Shown: positions 22,701-32,944, counted from the stretch's first letter. The stretch is DNA of 64,000 bases from Owenia fusiformis (GCA_903813345.2 CAIIXF020000004.1:15733513-15797512), one strand, 5' to 3'. Made by a program: numbers and translations. The notes: generated by a model from the sequence alone, not told the origin.

Positions 22701-25002
22701 CACTGAAACAATGAAAATGACAAAAATGTCAACTGTCTTTACTTAATGATGATATAAGAGGGTACTTGACCTCCAGCATCTGTCATCATTTGTCAGCATA
22801 CCAATAAATGTCATTCACAGTTTTGCATTATGTATTCATTAACTAAACATGTTTCACCTAGAGGTGTTGTAATATCATGTATTAAGCAAAACATTTGTAT
22901 GGAAGTCTGAAGTATGGAGCTGAAGGTTGTTGAGCATCTAAAGTTGTATAGGTATGGAGTAAAATGTCAAAAGGTGGCAAAAAAGAAAAATTCTCAAATT
23001 TTCAATCGATTTTAGAGCCTGGGATTCAAGAGGTTAATCTTTGTTTTATAAAATTTATTACAATGTGGAACTACTAGACATATTTATTTAATTGAGCATA
23101 TTTCATAGATGTATATTTTAAGCAGCCTTTAAGAGAACCATCCTTTCAAATAATTTGTATTACTAATAACTGTCAAAAAGCTACCCCCCTTGGCAAAAGC
23201 TACCCCTTTGTAAAACTGCTTCCCCAGGAAAATCCGGGCATCGGGCCTGCATTTATATTATGCAAATGAACTTTTAAAAAGAACTTACCCTTCATTTTGT
23301 TGTTAGTGTCCATTGCCTGGGCATGCTTGCTTGAAACTATAAAATACACAAGTGATACATGAGACAGACACAAGGGCAACATTCAGAGAAAAAGACCTTG
23401 TACTCATTTAATCAAAAATCTCAAAAATAAATATACATTAGTTTAGAATTGTGCAAACAAGCAACACAATTCCTAACCAAATGGTTCATGTATCATTGTG
23501 ACTTCCCTTAATAAATCAACTTTACCTGAGAATGTAACCAAAAAAAGTGTAATAACCCAGATGCGAGTAGAAATAATCTTGATTTATGTCATTAAAAATT
23601 CAGTCAAAGTAATATCATATTTGAAATCTACATGTACAATTACATCTAGAAATGTGGTTTTAAAAAGTGTTTATCAACTTTGAAAAATTAATTTTCTTTG
23701 AAAATGTGACTTCTAGCTCGAGGAGATTCCCCATAGACCCCATGCTATAAAATCACAAAAAATGAAATATCTTTTCTTTTAGTAGACAGATAATATTTTG
23801 CTTCACTGGACATATTTTCATTAGTATAAGAATCAGACACATAAGGGTTACATGAAAATTGAGCCACTTAAATTGATAATATTCAAGTTTAAGGGAACTT
23901 TCTTACATATCTGCCATGTTAATTGACCCGAATCAGCCACCTGGTGGTGAAACTGGTAACTACCTACTCGCATCGCAAAATTATGCTTCATTTGTGTATT
24001 CATTCAGAAAACAAGTTAATCTTAATGACCGCCTTACAAGCCATTCAAATAAAAGACAAGATTATTTGTACAAATCCAAATTCATGTAATAACTTATAGT
24101 TATTAGAGAGAAGCACTAGCAAAAGAGACTGGAGAGCACAACAAACAACATTGTGAGAGTAACAAGGAAGGGGTCAACAATGTACAAAAATCATCAATTT
24201 TTGTTTTTACCTTGTCCATGTGTCACATCTAACTGTCTTCTCTGCTTCCTCAATGCATTCAGCTGCTGTTCAAGCTGGCTTTTAGCTGCAATAATAAATA
24301 TAACACATTGACTTGGTCTAGCTGTTATAATGAATACAGCATCATTGACAAGTTGCAATAATGAGTATGATACATCGAGTTTTAACTGCAATGATATATT
24401 CAGTAAACTTGGTCTTAGCTGCAATAATACATACAAAATATTGTCTAAGCTGCAATATAAGGTATTTGCTAAGCTACAATAATAAATTATAGCATGTTGA
24501 CTGAGCTACAGTGCTGATACAAATTAATTGATAAGTCGCATAGTTGGCATATTTTCTTGAATTTAAAAAATGTAATTTCCCGTTTGTTTTTTTTAACGAT
24601 AGGATGTTCACTTCCATTTCATTTAACATTTTAAGAAAAAGCTCACAGGACCTTGAAAACTATTCCACCTATTTTTATTGTATAGAAATGTGAACCTGAT
24701 CAGGCCTGTAGCCAGGGGGGTTCATTGGGTTCGAGCGAACCCCCTGGCCAAAAAATCTTTCAAAATCATGCAGTTTTTCACCATTCTGAGCACTTTTTGA
24801 GTGTTTTTGGCCACTTTTGGACCAAAATTTTCACAAGTGAACCCCCCTTGGAATTTTTCAAAAAGTGAACCCCCTTGGCAAATCCTGGCTACGGGCCTGC
24901 CGATCAAACTACTAGAGTAAACCAATATAACTTCTCTATACCTTGCTGTAGATTCTTAGCTGTATCAAGGATAGAGTCAACTGCAAATGTATCAGCAGAC
25001 AT
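16783..25002 (-). CDS. Coiled-coil protein, eight exons, unknown family
   Basis: Exons in order of translation: 24942-25002, 24211-24285, 23289-23336, 18558-18642, 18035-18098, 17751-17817, 17297-17411, 16783-16933. All borders are GT-AG, phases agree, and the total of 666 nt gives 221 residues. The start is MSADTFAVDSILDTAKNLQQ; no upstream in-frame exon is needed. The chain is hydrophilic with heptad-like helices (KSQLEQQLNALRKQRRQLD; KLQELNDKIDECTKNQDNY; NSLESEHDSLNNKV) and an acidic linker near residues 115-135 (ASEILNTEEATGEKSAD). It ends KQWKPPNDEVYGLPNVSC. There is no signal peptide or membrane segment. The length and helices recall small kinetochore, augmin or centrosomal subunits, but I cannot match it to any of them. 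Intron 3 contains the fucosyltransferase-like gene on the same strand. Confidence 0.75.
19196..19365. repeat. Imperfect direct duplication
   Basis: ACAAAGTCAAGC followed by GGTGGTAACTT occurs at 19200 and again at 19334, the second time next to a G10 run. Both copies lie in intron 3 of the coiled-coil gene, downstream of the glycosyltransferase. Confidence 0.5.
19726..21912 (-). CDS. Type II membrane fucosyltransferase-like protein, intronless
   Basis: This is a single-exon frame of 728 residues. Residues 12-31 (IGAIIFILLIFYVIYSILLS) form one N-terminal membrane anchor, as in Golgi glycosyltransferases. Residues 84-290 are a stalk of 16-residue repeats (NDVSNIPESDINNIYK). The catalytic part starts near 312 with CGGWADRLKGMLSAYIW and NRTFLMDYTNPC (323-355). 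It continues to CGQVRIG (591-597), VFITTDSEEVRK (635-646) and DILLISYSGYGELAS (693-707), a pattern of GT-B fucosyltransferase-like proteins. A low-complexity insert of NTPLES/PLEN repeats (461-545) splits the catalytic region. Several N-glycosylation sites are present. The donor and acceptor sugars cannot be read from the sequence. Lack of introns and position inside another gene's intron suggest a retrogene origin (inference). Confidence 0.8.
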   Translation of the reverse strand: MRTNSKTMTKNRIGAIIFILLIFYVIYSILLSEHEHYEIGYVSMDRVIAENETHGDLDRNSSYGDIGSSTSEYIKQNNIHEQSDVNNIYKNDVSNVPDPDINNIYINDVSNIPESDKNSSHKNDVSNVLGFDVSNIYKNDVRNIPESDINYIYKNDVSNVPESDVNNIYKNDVSNIPESDINNIYKNDVSNVPESDINNIYKIDVSNIPETEINNIYKNDVRNFPESDVNNISDYSVNNIPYSDVKNVLHLDVNDFSKPDVSNIHEADIINVSNSDVSVTPEPDANNFYKSDVNNNTEDWDVNNVKPEQYVVYQCSKDIPVPCGGWADRLKGMLSAYIWSIMMNRTFLMDYTNPCSITNVLVPNEIQWNQDIEIDTMNVTADWIGFVNNKRGSEYIVRNSTIHVSERYRQVDVLMIQSNIDQFKDFAGNELYHHDIWKLGYNPSEFRFIDRSINNHPAGNNTPLESYIGVNGDVPLENKKVVTENTPLENFSDAKSETLLESISNTPLESNEQLKNAEHIPIRSDSGMTTNAQPMESTTSAQTNIPFKSQRAHQIFTHFYDKLFKLNSSLQAELNSFMQVAKPDQGSTLLCGQVRIGTNPTIPIDYGPRNDISTIEKVWDFLHGKVNENPSTTKVFITTDSEEVRKMALLEFPDIILDTEGPITHTDLTEDKNSACIGLKKVALDFHILGLCDILLISYSGYGELASYRKTNYSDIYQFKGGTITRIV
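21913..23288. other. Upstream flank of the glycosyltransferase, within intron 3
   Basis: No exon or RNA gene is recognised. Around 23180-23245 lies a decayed fragment resembling the ends of the CCGTAGCCAGG element family (ACCCCCCTTGGCAAA, ATCCGGGCATCGGGCCTG). Confidence 0.4.
24701..24899. mobile_element. Short MITE with CAGGCC(T/C)GTAGCCAGG ends
   Basis: Terminal inverted repeats CAGGCCTGTAGCCAGG and CCTGGCTACGGGCCTG bound 199 bases. An inner inverted pair (GGGGTTCATTGGGTTCG / GTGAACCCCC) follows. It lies in intron 1, only 42 bases from the first coding exon of the coiled-coil gene. Related ends occur at 14661-15686 and 34914-37736. Confidence 0.8.
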
Positions 25003-25195
25003 CTTATGTGGTTGGCTTGTCTGGTTTCTATTAGATCATCATCCAGGTGTGCACAATAGCCAGCAACTACAAATAACAATTATATTCTAACAATACAGTG
25101 GCCTTTGAACCTGGGGGGTTCACTGTATATAAACCTTGACGGGGATCCTCAGCGCACATGGGGTACCTTTTTGGACATTTGGTATGGCAATTGAC

Positions 25196-25897
25196 CACGG
25201 ATAGTGGGAAGTCCTCCATCTAGGAGGTATATATTATACACCAGGTAACGCAGCTAAAAATTAAAAAAATATGAAAAAAATATGGTCACCTGTCCTCTAG
25301 ATTCAATTTTTGAATGAATCGTAGCATAATGTACAGATTATTTGATATCATGCTATTCTTGAAACATTTATACGCAAAAATAACTGGGTCGCTCACCTCT
25401 TATGCCTATATGTGTTCAGTAATCATCAATTATCGTGAGTAAAATTTCTCCAGGCCATTGAAGGGTCCGCTCAGTAAATTGACAATTTCTACTGCGCATG
25501 TGTGAAACACTGGACGAAATGGTTTGGTAAATTTCAAGCTATTTGATTGGTCGAAAAAATCACGCGCCTTTGCGTGATTTGCTTTATTCTCGCGAGATGG
25601 TGCGTGATTTGCTTTATTCTCGCGAGATACGGTGCTCCGTCCCCTTAAATTTTTATTTTGAACAACCATTATGATTTGGTGCATTATCTGACCAATAAAG
25701 CAGATTTGGAGGTATGAATATTTTTTTTATTTTTCTGTTTAGTGTTTTCTACAGGCCCTATGCGTCTCAGAATATTTGTTTAACGAAAACTAGACAAATA
25801 ATTTATTTTAAAAATACATATTTTTTATTTGGATGGAAGCTGCGTTACCTGGTGTATAATATATACCTCCTAGATGGAGGACTTCCCACTATCCGTG
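25196..25897. mobile_element. hAT-like MITE nested in the 25110 element
   Basis: Inverted ends of about 58 bases start CACGGATAGTGGGAAGTCCT. The direct duplication CAATTGAC is present at 25188-25195 and 25898-25905, which marks a hAT-type insertion. Inside, a segment of about 31 bases (GCGTGATTTGCTTTATTCTC) is tandemly duplicated near 25570-25630. No transposase is present. Confidence 0.85.
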
Positions 25898-26302
25898 CAA
25901 TTGACCCAAATTTTAGGATGTGGTATGAGAATGCCCCCTCATTATGACTTTTGAGGGATGGAAATGGTCAGATTTTTCAACTTTCTGGTATGAGATTGGT
26001 CATGGAAAATATGTTATCTCACAATTATGGTTCCTAACAACCTCATATCCTAATATGAGGTTGTTTTGGTTCGTTTTCCTCAAAGATCGCCTTCTTTTTG
26101 GGACCTTCTTCAGTTTAAATAAATAGATTTTTTTCCCAGGAAATATTCTACTTTGGAACAGTCATGGCATTGGTATGGCATTGGTCCTATATTTTGACAT
26201 TTGGTATGGCATTGGTTTCATATTTGGGCATTTGGTATGGCTCATTGGGCACTATATCGGTTGGTATGGGAACACATCCAAATTTGACATTTTGGTATGG
26301 GA

Positions 26303-26306
<4 letters not shown>

Positions 26307-26337
<31 letters not shown>

Positions 26338-26391
26338 GATTTAATATTTTTTTATTAACTATTTTTTCATATTTATTTGTTTATTATATCT

Positions 26392-26428
<37 letters not shown>

Positions 26429-29365
26429 TCAAGTAATAATTTAATACAATTCAAGTACAAGCTTCATTAAATACAAGTAGTTCTTTCATATAGATATATG
26501 TACTATGTCTATAAATCATTTTTAAATAGTAATAATAACACAAAATTATTACATGATCTTACTGACTCCATTCACACCCATTCATTACGTTCGTGCATGC
26601 ATTCATTCACCCACTATTCATACATTGACTATGACACAAATTTGTAAAATAAGAATTTATTTGTTTATTCATAAAAGTCTATATAAAGCATGTATGTCTA
26701 CACCCTTTTGATCAAGCAGCTTAACACTGTTCAAATATATTCTCAGATAATTGGTAAATTTGAAAAAGTACGGTAATTCATTTTCTAAAAAAGATTTGTA
26801 TATGACATATTTCATAATTAGTATGCACAGATTTAGTTCTGCCCCTTTTTCTCTATTCCCGATAATACCTAATAAAATATCATTTTCAGTTAGATTTAAT
26901 TCTTTATTTAGTTTTAGTTTCCACCATTCAATAAATTGCTTCCATATATCTTTTGTTATTCTACACTTCACCAGCAAGTGCTCCATGGTATGAGTATCAT
27001 CACACCATGGACATTTGTCTGTCTGTGAAATGTTCATCATTTTTAATTTACGGTTGCACGCTAGTGTATTCGTAAGTATTTTGTACTGAAAGCTCCACAT
27101 TTTAGTTTCATATGTAACCTTTTTTGCAAGTGTATAATAGTATTTCATGTCATTTTCATTTACATTGTTATTTTGTATCCACTTTGTTAGTGATGTGGGT
27201 TTCTCGATTTCTTTTTCAAGGATTTTGTTGTAAATAGCTTTACACGACAATTGACTAGGGTTAGGAACATTTTTCTTTGAAGGGTTGTTTTTCAATGTGC
27301 TATTTTTAAGAGTTTTCCATTTTTTGGGAATAGCACTGAGTATGCTGGCATACTTTAAAAAGTCTATAGGAATGTTGAATTTTCGTTCAAGTTCTGTCAG
27401 GGATAAATAGTTATTATCTCTGTCTAGGATGTCATAAATTGTTGCAATACCTGCTTGATGCCATGTTTTATCGTACACCATTTTATTATTGACTAAAATG
27501 TTTTTATTATTCCATATAACTTCATCTTTAACATCATTCCAATTATTGACATCATGATGGGTTACTTCAGCCCATGTTCTAAGCATTGCTAAGTAAAATT
27601 TGGGAATTGCTTTATAGTTTTCAAAATACTTTATGTCATAATTACACTGAGAGAGAAGACCAATTCCACCATGTGGTTCAATGAATAAACTTGGAATTTC
27701 TTTCCATGCTGACTGCCCTTTCTCTAACAATCGTTTTATCCATGTGCATTTTAGTGATTGATCCATAATATCATAATCTTTCATTTTTAACCCCCCTTGT
27801 TCAATTTCAGCAATAAGTGATTTTCTTTTTACTTTTGGTGGTTTCTTTTTCCACACAAATTCGAAAATAATTTTGTTTATTTCTTGTAAAATTTGGGGTG
27901 GTATATGCATAACTGAACTAACATATGTTAGCTGAGAAATACCTAAAGATTTAATAATTTGAATTCTACCTATTAGTGTTAAGTTTCTCATATTCCATAA
28001 TTTTATTTTATTTTTCATTTCATCAATTTTCTTTTCAATATTCAATTTTGTTCTATCATCTATATCATAAGTAAATGTTATTCCCAAAGCTTTTACACTG
28101 GTTTTTGATTTAATTCCATTTATGTCTTGTTTGTTTCCTTTATCTCTTCCGATCCACATTATTTCAGTTTTGTCTTTGTTAATTTCTAAGCCAGAGCATT
28201 TACCAAACTTTTCCACTAATTCTAAGGCATTATTTGCAGACTCTTGATCATTTAAAAATATAGTAGTGTCATCAGCATACTGACAAAGCTTGACTTCATA
28301 TTTATCCTTAATAGGAATTCCTTTTACATTTCGATCAGATCTAATTGCAATACTTAATAATTCGGCAACAAGTATAAAAATTACCCCAGAGAGTGGGTCA
28401 CCTTGGCGAACTCCCCTTTCTAATTGGAACCATTCAGATGTGTATCCATTATTTATGACACAACTCTGTGGTTTTGCATATATCGCATTAACATAATTTA
28501 TAAGTGTTTCCCCAAAATTGAATTTTTCTAGTGTTTTTATCATAAACTTCCAGTCAATGCTATCAAATGCTTTCTTATAATCAATTAAAAGAAGAAGACC
28601 TTTAATGTTGTTTGTCTTTGTGTAATCCAGCATATCATAAATTAGTCTTATACTTTGTCCTATATATCTGTTTTTAACATACCCAACTTGGTCACTGTGT
28701 ATCAGTTTTGGTAAAATATCTCTGAAACGTTCACTAATAGTTTTTGTACATATTTTATAATCCACGTTTAAAAGAGTTAATGGTCGCCAATTTGTGAGAT
28801 GTTGCCTATTTTTCCCCTTTTTTGGAATAAGAGAAATAATTCCTCTATTTTGCGAAATTGAGAGTTCTCCTTTTATAAGTGAATAGTTGAAGCTATCTGT
28901 CATTTCTAGTTTAATCTCATCCCAAAAGATACAATAAAATTCAGCTGTAAGACCATCTGTCCCTGGCGTTTTATTCTTTTTAAAAGTTTTTAACGATTTA
29001 TAACATTCTTCACATGTAATTCTCTTGTCGCAATTTTCTTTATCAATATTATCAATTGTTGGAATTTCATTTTGAAAAAATATGTTTGAATATTTACCAT
29101 CCGGGTCATTATTCTTTTTACTATATAAATCTTTGTAAAATGATTCTTCTGTTTGTAATACTTGTTTGGGGTCATTAACAAAAACACCTCTTTTATCATA
29201 AATAGAATTTATCACTTTATTGGAGTAATTATGCTTTTCTAAATTTAGAAAGTATTTGCTTGATCGTTCACCATACTCACACCACCGTGCTTTGGATCTC
29301 ATTATACTACTTTGTGTTTTTCTATCCTGTATTAATTCTACTTTAAGTTTGCATGTATTATATTT
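26307..29365 (-). mobile_element. 5'-truncated L1-like LINE
   Basis: This is a minus-strand LINE flanked by GTATGGGAATAT at 26295-26306 and 29366-29377. On the plus strand it begins with a T run (26306-26336) and a second T run (26391-26426), meaning a 3' poly(A) tail with an internal interruption. It is 3.06 kb long and lacks the 5' region, the endonuclease and the start of ORF2. It is inserted in the MITE at 25110-29439. Confidence 0.9.
26669..29302 (-). CDS. L1/Tx1-like ORF2 reverse transcriptase, N-terminally truncated
   Basis: This is an 877-codon frame without stops, and it is open further to the LINE's truncated end at 29365. RT motifs appear in order: KNKTPGTDGLTAEFY (about residues 109-123), NWRPLTLLNVDYKI, LLLIDYKKAFDSIDW, LERGVRQGDPLSG and the catalytic YADDTTIF. 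After the thumb come a long linker and a cysteine-histidine cluster, CPWCDDTHTMEHLLVKC, near the C-terminus. The apurinic endonuclease domain expected before the RT is missing because of 5' truncation, so it is not mobile alone. The long intact frame suggests a young insertion. Confidence 0.9.
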   Translation of the reverse strand: MRSKARWCEYGERSSKYFLNLEKHNYSNKVINSIYDKRGVFVNDPKQVLQTEESFYKDLYSKKNNDPDGKYSNIFFQNEIPTIDNIDKENCDKRITCEECYKSLKTFKKNKTPGTDGLTAEFYCIFWDEIKLEMTDSFNYSLIKGELSISQNRGIISLIPKKGKNRQHLTNWRPLTLLNVDYKICTKTISERFRDILPKLIHSDQVGYVKNRYIGQSIRLIYDMLDYTKTNNIKGLLLLIDYKKAFDSIDWKFMIKTLEKFNFGETLINYVNAIYAKPQSCVINNGYTSEWFQLERGVRQGDPLSGVIFILVAELLSIAIRSDRNVKGIPIKDKYEVKLCQYADDTTIFLNDQESANNALELVEKFGKCSGLEINKDKTEIMWIGRDKGNKQDINGIKSKTSVKALGITFTYDIDDRTKLNIEKKIDEMKNKIKLWNMRNLTLIGRIQIIKSLGISQLTYVSSVMHIPPQILQEINKIIFEFVWKKKPPKVKRKSLIAEIEQGGLKMKDYDIMDQSLKCTWIKRLLEKGQSAWKEIPSLFIEPHGGIGLLSQCNYDIKYFENYKAIPKFYLAMLRTWAEVTHHDVNNWNDVKDEVIWNNKNILVNNKMVYDKTWHQAGIATIYDILDRDNNYLSLTELERKFNIPIDFLKYASILSAIPKKWKTLKNSTLKNNPSKKNVPNPSQLSCKAIYNKILEKEIEKPTSLTKWIQNNNVNENDMKYYYTLAKKVTYETKMWSFQYKILTNTLACNRKLKMMNISQTDKCPWCDDTHTMEHLLVKCRITKDIWKQFIEWWKLKLNKELNLTENDILLGIIGNREKGAELNLCILIMKYVIYKSFLENELPYFFKFTNYLRIYLNSVKLLDQKGVDIHALYRLL

Positions 29366-29456
29366 GTATGGGAATATATTGATATCTGAGGGTTCAGCCT
29401 AGGACCCCGGCCAAATTTTGTACACAGTGAACCCCCGAGCCTTAGAAGAAGGTAAC

Positions 29457-29630
29457 CCGGTGTAAAAGGGTAGGAGGTCCTATCAAATTATGGTCCTACT
29501 TTCCATTGATTTATATGGTGACCTAAATACAACGCTTTCCCTCGTTACCTTATACGCAATCGGGGCCAGTAAGGGCCATTAACAAAGGGGACCATAATCC
29601 CTGGGGGACCATCATTTCTTTCACACAGGG
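29457..29630. mobile_element. MITE of the CCGGTGTAAAAGGG family
   Basis: It starts CCGGTGTAAAAGGGTAGGAG and ends CATTTCTTTCACACAGG, about 174 bases. It matches the four copies at 53649-54409 in the same internal order (ATTATGGTCCTAC, GGGGCCAGTAAGGGCC). Confidence 0.8.
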
Positions 29631-30150
29631 ATCGAGTTTGTCATCAAGCTAATTTTCGATTTGAATGGCGAGTCAAATGATACAAATTAGACTCAAAGTT
29701 ATTACTTAGCCTATATCAATCATATCATATCAATAGATCTATTTATTTCAAGTCGGATAATTTTTGTACAATAAACATTAGGCCTGGCGCAAGCGCTATT
29801 GACCGACATATTCAATATTCAATACAGTTAATTGGTCTAGAAAACATCCATGTTTTGAATCAGCACCTCGCCTGACACCTATTACTCGAGTCTCTAGCTT
29901 ACAGCTAGACGAAACTTCATTGATTTCGTATGTACTGTGCTACACGCACCTACACGCACCTAGAACTCATTTTTAATAAATTTTATAAATATTTTTAAGA
30001 ATATTAATCATATTTAGGATGAAGCGTTGCTTGTCTGGATTTAGATATTTCAAAATTTCATTTCGGAGTTTGACACATGGTGAAATTTTCTCGCTGTAGC
30101 TAAAAATGGCTTCCGGTTCTGGACGTGAATAACATTTGAAATTATTCTCG
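29631..30150. other. Unassigned DNA
   Basis: No repeat or exon is recognised. It precedes the inverted duplication that begins at 30152. Confidence 0.4.
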
Positions 30151-30156
30151 CTTAAG

Positions 30157-30312
30157 GTCTCATGGAAGTTAACAGGAAATGACAAAACAAAAAATGACAA
30201 AGCCATGCTGGATTTTGAAAATTTTTTGAACCAAGATAACAGAGTTCTGTTTGGACCTCCAGTCAGTTTAACTAGTTCCACATATCATTTACATGACCGG
30301 GAACACAGTTGA
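30157..30312 (+). pseudogene. Exon-like segment, plus-strand copy
   Basis: It is 52 codons from a CTTAAG acceptor-like site to a stop, reading VSWKLTGNDKTKND, MLDFENFLNQDNRVLFGPP and VSLTSSTYHLHDREHS. It is the inverted partner of 31333-31488, with only a few substitutions, several of which change the amino acid. No upstream exon is recognised on this strand. The protein family is unknown. Confidence 0.45.
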
Positions 30313-30356
30313 AATGGTCAGAATGACCATAAACATGATAGAATAACCTTTTCAGC

Positions 30357-30925
30357 CCCGGGGGGTTCACTGTATATAAAACTCGACGGGGGTCCTAGGC
30401 TGAAGCCTCAAATATCAATATGTTCCCATACCAATCTGTCAAATTTCAATATGTTCCCATACCAACCAAAATAAAGCCCAAAGGCCATACCAAATGTCCA
30501 AATATAGGACCAATGCCATACCAAATGTCCAAATATAGGACCAATGCCATACCAAATGCCCAATTATGGGACCAATGCCATACCAAATGTCAAAATGTAG
30601 GACCAATGCCATACCAAATGTCCAAATATGGGACCAATGCCATACCTTAATTCAAAGTAAATGAAATATAGGATCAATGTCATACAAATTTGCAACTACT
30701 GGAACAATGCCATACCACGCATGTTAGGTAACGTATCTACAACGACCATTCTCATACCAGAAGAGCAAAAGTCCGACCATTGCCATACCTCAGAAGTCAG
30801 AAATTTCCGGGCATTCCCATACCAAATCCTAAAATATGGGTCCATTGCCATACCAAACGTTGAAAAAGGTACCCCACGTGCGCCGAGGATCCCCGTCAAG
30901 GTTTATATATAGTGAACCCCCCGGG
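30357..30925. mobile_element. Intact MITE, 8-bp target duplication TTTTCAGC
   Basis: It runs CCCGGGGGGTTCACT to AGTGAACCCCCCGGG. TTTTCAGC lies at 30349-30356 and 30926-30933. The interior is a minisatellite of about 31-34 base units (CCATACCAAATGTCCAAATA), roughly six good copies at 30480-30655 and more diverged ones after. It is the inverted, uninterrupted relative of the 25110-29439 element. Confidence 0.9.
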
Positions 30926-31332
30926 TTTTCAGCCCTCTGAAAATGTGACTAAAAAATAGCTAAGAGTAGGTGCTCAGGAAAGGTCACTGAACAGAATATT
31001 TTGACTTTTTCAGAAAATGTGCTCAATATATTGCTCTAAATGATACAATTCAAAAACATTTGATATCATTCTTAGAAAAAGAAAAAATTGAAAAAAACTG
31101 AATTGAAAATCGATCTATTTTCCTTTTTACGACAGCCATTATTGTTTCAGACGATTTTTTAAAATTTCAAAGATTGTGTCATTTAGAGCAATATATTGGA
31201 CACATTTTCTGAAAAAATCAAAAGATTCTGTTTATTGACCTTTCCTGAGCACCTACTTTTAGCTATTTTTCAGTCACATTTTCAGAGGGCTAAAAAGGTT
31301 ATTTTCTCATGTTTATGGTCATTCTGACCATT

Positions 31333-31488
31333 TCAATTGTGTTCCTGGTCATGTAAATGATATTTGGAACTAGTTAAACTGACTGGAGGTCCAAACAGAA
31401 CCCTGTTATCTTGGTTCAAAAAATTTTCAAAATCCAGCATGGCTTTGTCATTTTTTGTTGTGTCATTTCCTGTTAACTTCCATGAGAC
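31333..31488 (-). CDS. Possible terminal exon, minus-strand copy
   Basis: It reads VSWKLTGNDTTKND, MLDFENFLNQDNRVLFGPP and VSLTSSKYHLHDQEHN to a stop. The frame stays open upstream to 31557, giving 74 residues from an AUG (MYRFEEHQLTSPSESIVIFD at the N-terminus). Either a CTTTAAG acceptor at 31489 or a TATAG acceptor near 31545 could serve. Conservation of frame between the two inverted copies hints at a coding origin. I do not recognise the family and cannot assemble a gene around it. Confidence 0.4.
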   Translation of the reverse strand, partial: VSWKLTGNDTTKNDKAMLDFENFLNQDNRVLFGPPVSLTSSKYHLHDQEHN

Positions 31489-31557
31489 CTTAAAGAAATC
31501 AAATATAACAATAGATTCAGACGGGGATGTGAGCTGATGTTCTTCAAATCTATACAT

Positions 31558-32944
31558 AAAGGTAGGCTATATTTCATCTATTATTATGCCATATTTAGAC
31601 TAGTATATTTACTGTGCGTGTGACACGATGATTTACAATATTTATAATACTAAGGCAGCTCAATCTTCCTCCTCAAAGCCGGAATATAGAGAAGGCTTTG
31701 GACCGAAGTAAGACACCTACCTTATCAGATCTCTCATAAAAATACAAATATTTATGAAATTTCGTCTGCCCTCTGCATCAGTCAGCAAATACACGATGAC
31801 CCACTTAATTTTCCTGCGCACATTTCTTGCGCATGAGAGTAAAATCAACTTCCGGTTTACTCTCACACAGGAAGTCAGTGTAAAATTGTTCATAGGTCCC
31901 ACAAATTCTTCTCATATGCCACAACCATGCTGTTTTGTTACTTATTTTACATTTCAATATTGATATAAGGTCCCTTTGTATCATTTCCCTTAAATTGGTG
32001 AAATTTACACCATTAATAAGTGAGAACATACCCCCTCATTGGAGCAGACGTTTTGTACGACTTTTCGTTGACATTGATAACTGGTCCCGGGCAACTGGCA
32101 GTGGTTCATCAACTCATAGTATTCCTATCATGTCATCATGTAGATAGTCTTTAAAAAACTATTATTTGAGCTAATGACACTTAAATATACAACATTTGGT
32201 AGCCCTGGATGTCTTGGCGCTGAGCTAGTTTGACACCCTTTGGAGGGAATTCTCTGGGAAACCCCTTGGGGTCATTGAGTGCATATGGTTAAATAAATAA
32301 TTCATTTAATAAATTTATCTGGTGTTTTCCAGTGGTTTATTTCATTTAAGCCAAAAGGACATCAAAACAATTAATAACCAGTCTTACCCTGTGATTCAAG
32401 CACTGCCAAGCACAGCCAAGCATCAATCAAGCACCATTGGGACTTTATTCCAGCACCATTTAAAGGCAGAAGCAGATCTAGCAAAATCCAGATGGTTACT
32501 CTTTACAAAAATTGTTTAGTTTCAAAATATTTTGGACTCATAGCACTCCTTGTCGTCATGCCTATTTTCATTGGCTTTCAATATTCTATTTCAATATTCC
32601 AAAGTACATGTAGCTCAGCTGTTTTATTTGAGAAAAACTTTAGGATTTTTACAATAATACATTCTATTTTAATTTTATGGTTACCATTATTTGGGAGAAT
32701 TTAAACAATTTTCCCCATTTTGGCACATTGAATCCTAATTGATAATTTCACCAGTTCATAACATACAGGTATCATGGATCTTTAGGGAGATATCATATTT
32801 TAATTTTAGCCCAAAGGAATATACATGTACATGTATTGGTAGGTCAACTGTACATGTCGCTTGCAATTTGTCTCTCCCAATAGATCTGATTCTCCCTTTA
32901 ACTGTTCTTTAAATAATTTGAATGTTATACTATGTAATTTTTAA
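31558..32944. other. Unassigned DNA with one exon-like stretch
   Basis: On the minus strand at about 32039-32150 a frame reads DYLHDDMIGIL, a stop, then VDEPLPVARDQLSMSTKSR, preceded by a TTTTTTAAAG acceptor-like site and followed by a GTATGT donor-like site. The internal stop makes it a degraded exon or chance. No other feature is seen. Confidence 0.3.

Larger units (their letters stand above)
25110..29439. mobile_element. MITE with 8-bp target duplication, interrupted by two younger insertions
   Basis: The ends CCTGGGGGGTTCACTGTATA and the complement of CACAGTGAACCCCCGAG are flanked by CCTTTGAA (25102-25109) and CCTTAGAA (29440-29447). Subtracting the hAT-like MITE and the LINE with their duplications leaves about 549 bases, close to the 569 bases of the intact relative at 30357-30925. 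The interior includes a minisatellite of about 34-base units around GGTATGGCATTGGT (25906-26306). An 8-bp duplication fits the hAT superfamily. Confidence 0.8.
30152..31493. repeat. Large inverted duplication carrying an exon-like sequence in both arms
   Basis: The arms are 30152-30356 with 30934-31047, and 31160-31493. They share CTTAAGGTCTCATGG, the 156-nt coding-like segment, GACCATTTCAA, AAAGGTTATT and CCCTCTGAAAATGTGACT as inverted copies. The left arm is split by the MITE at 30357-30925, whose 8-bp target duplication TTTTCAGC shows that the duplication came first. The arms end at or within a few bases of a splice-acceptor-like CTTAAG. Confidence 0.8.
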
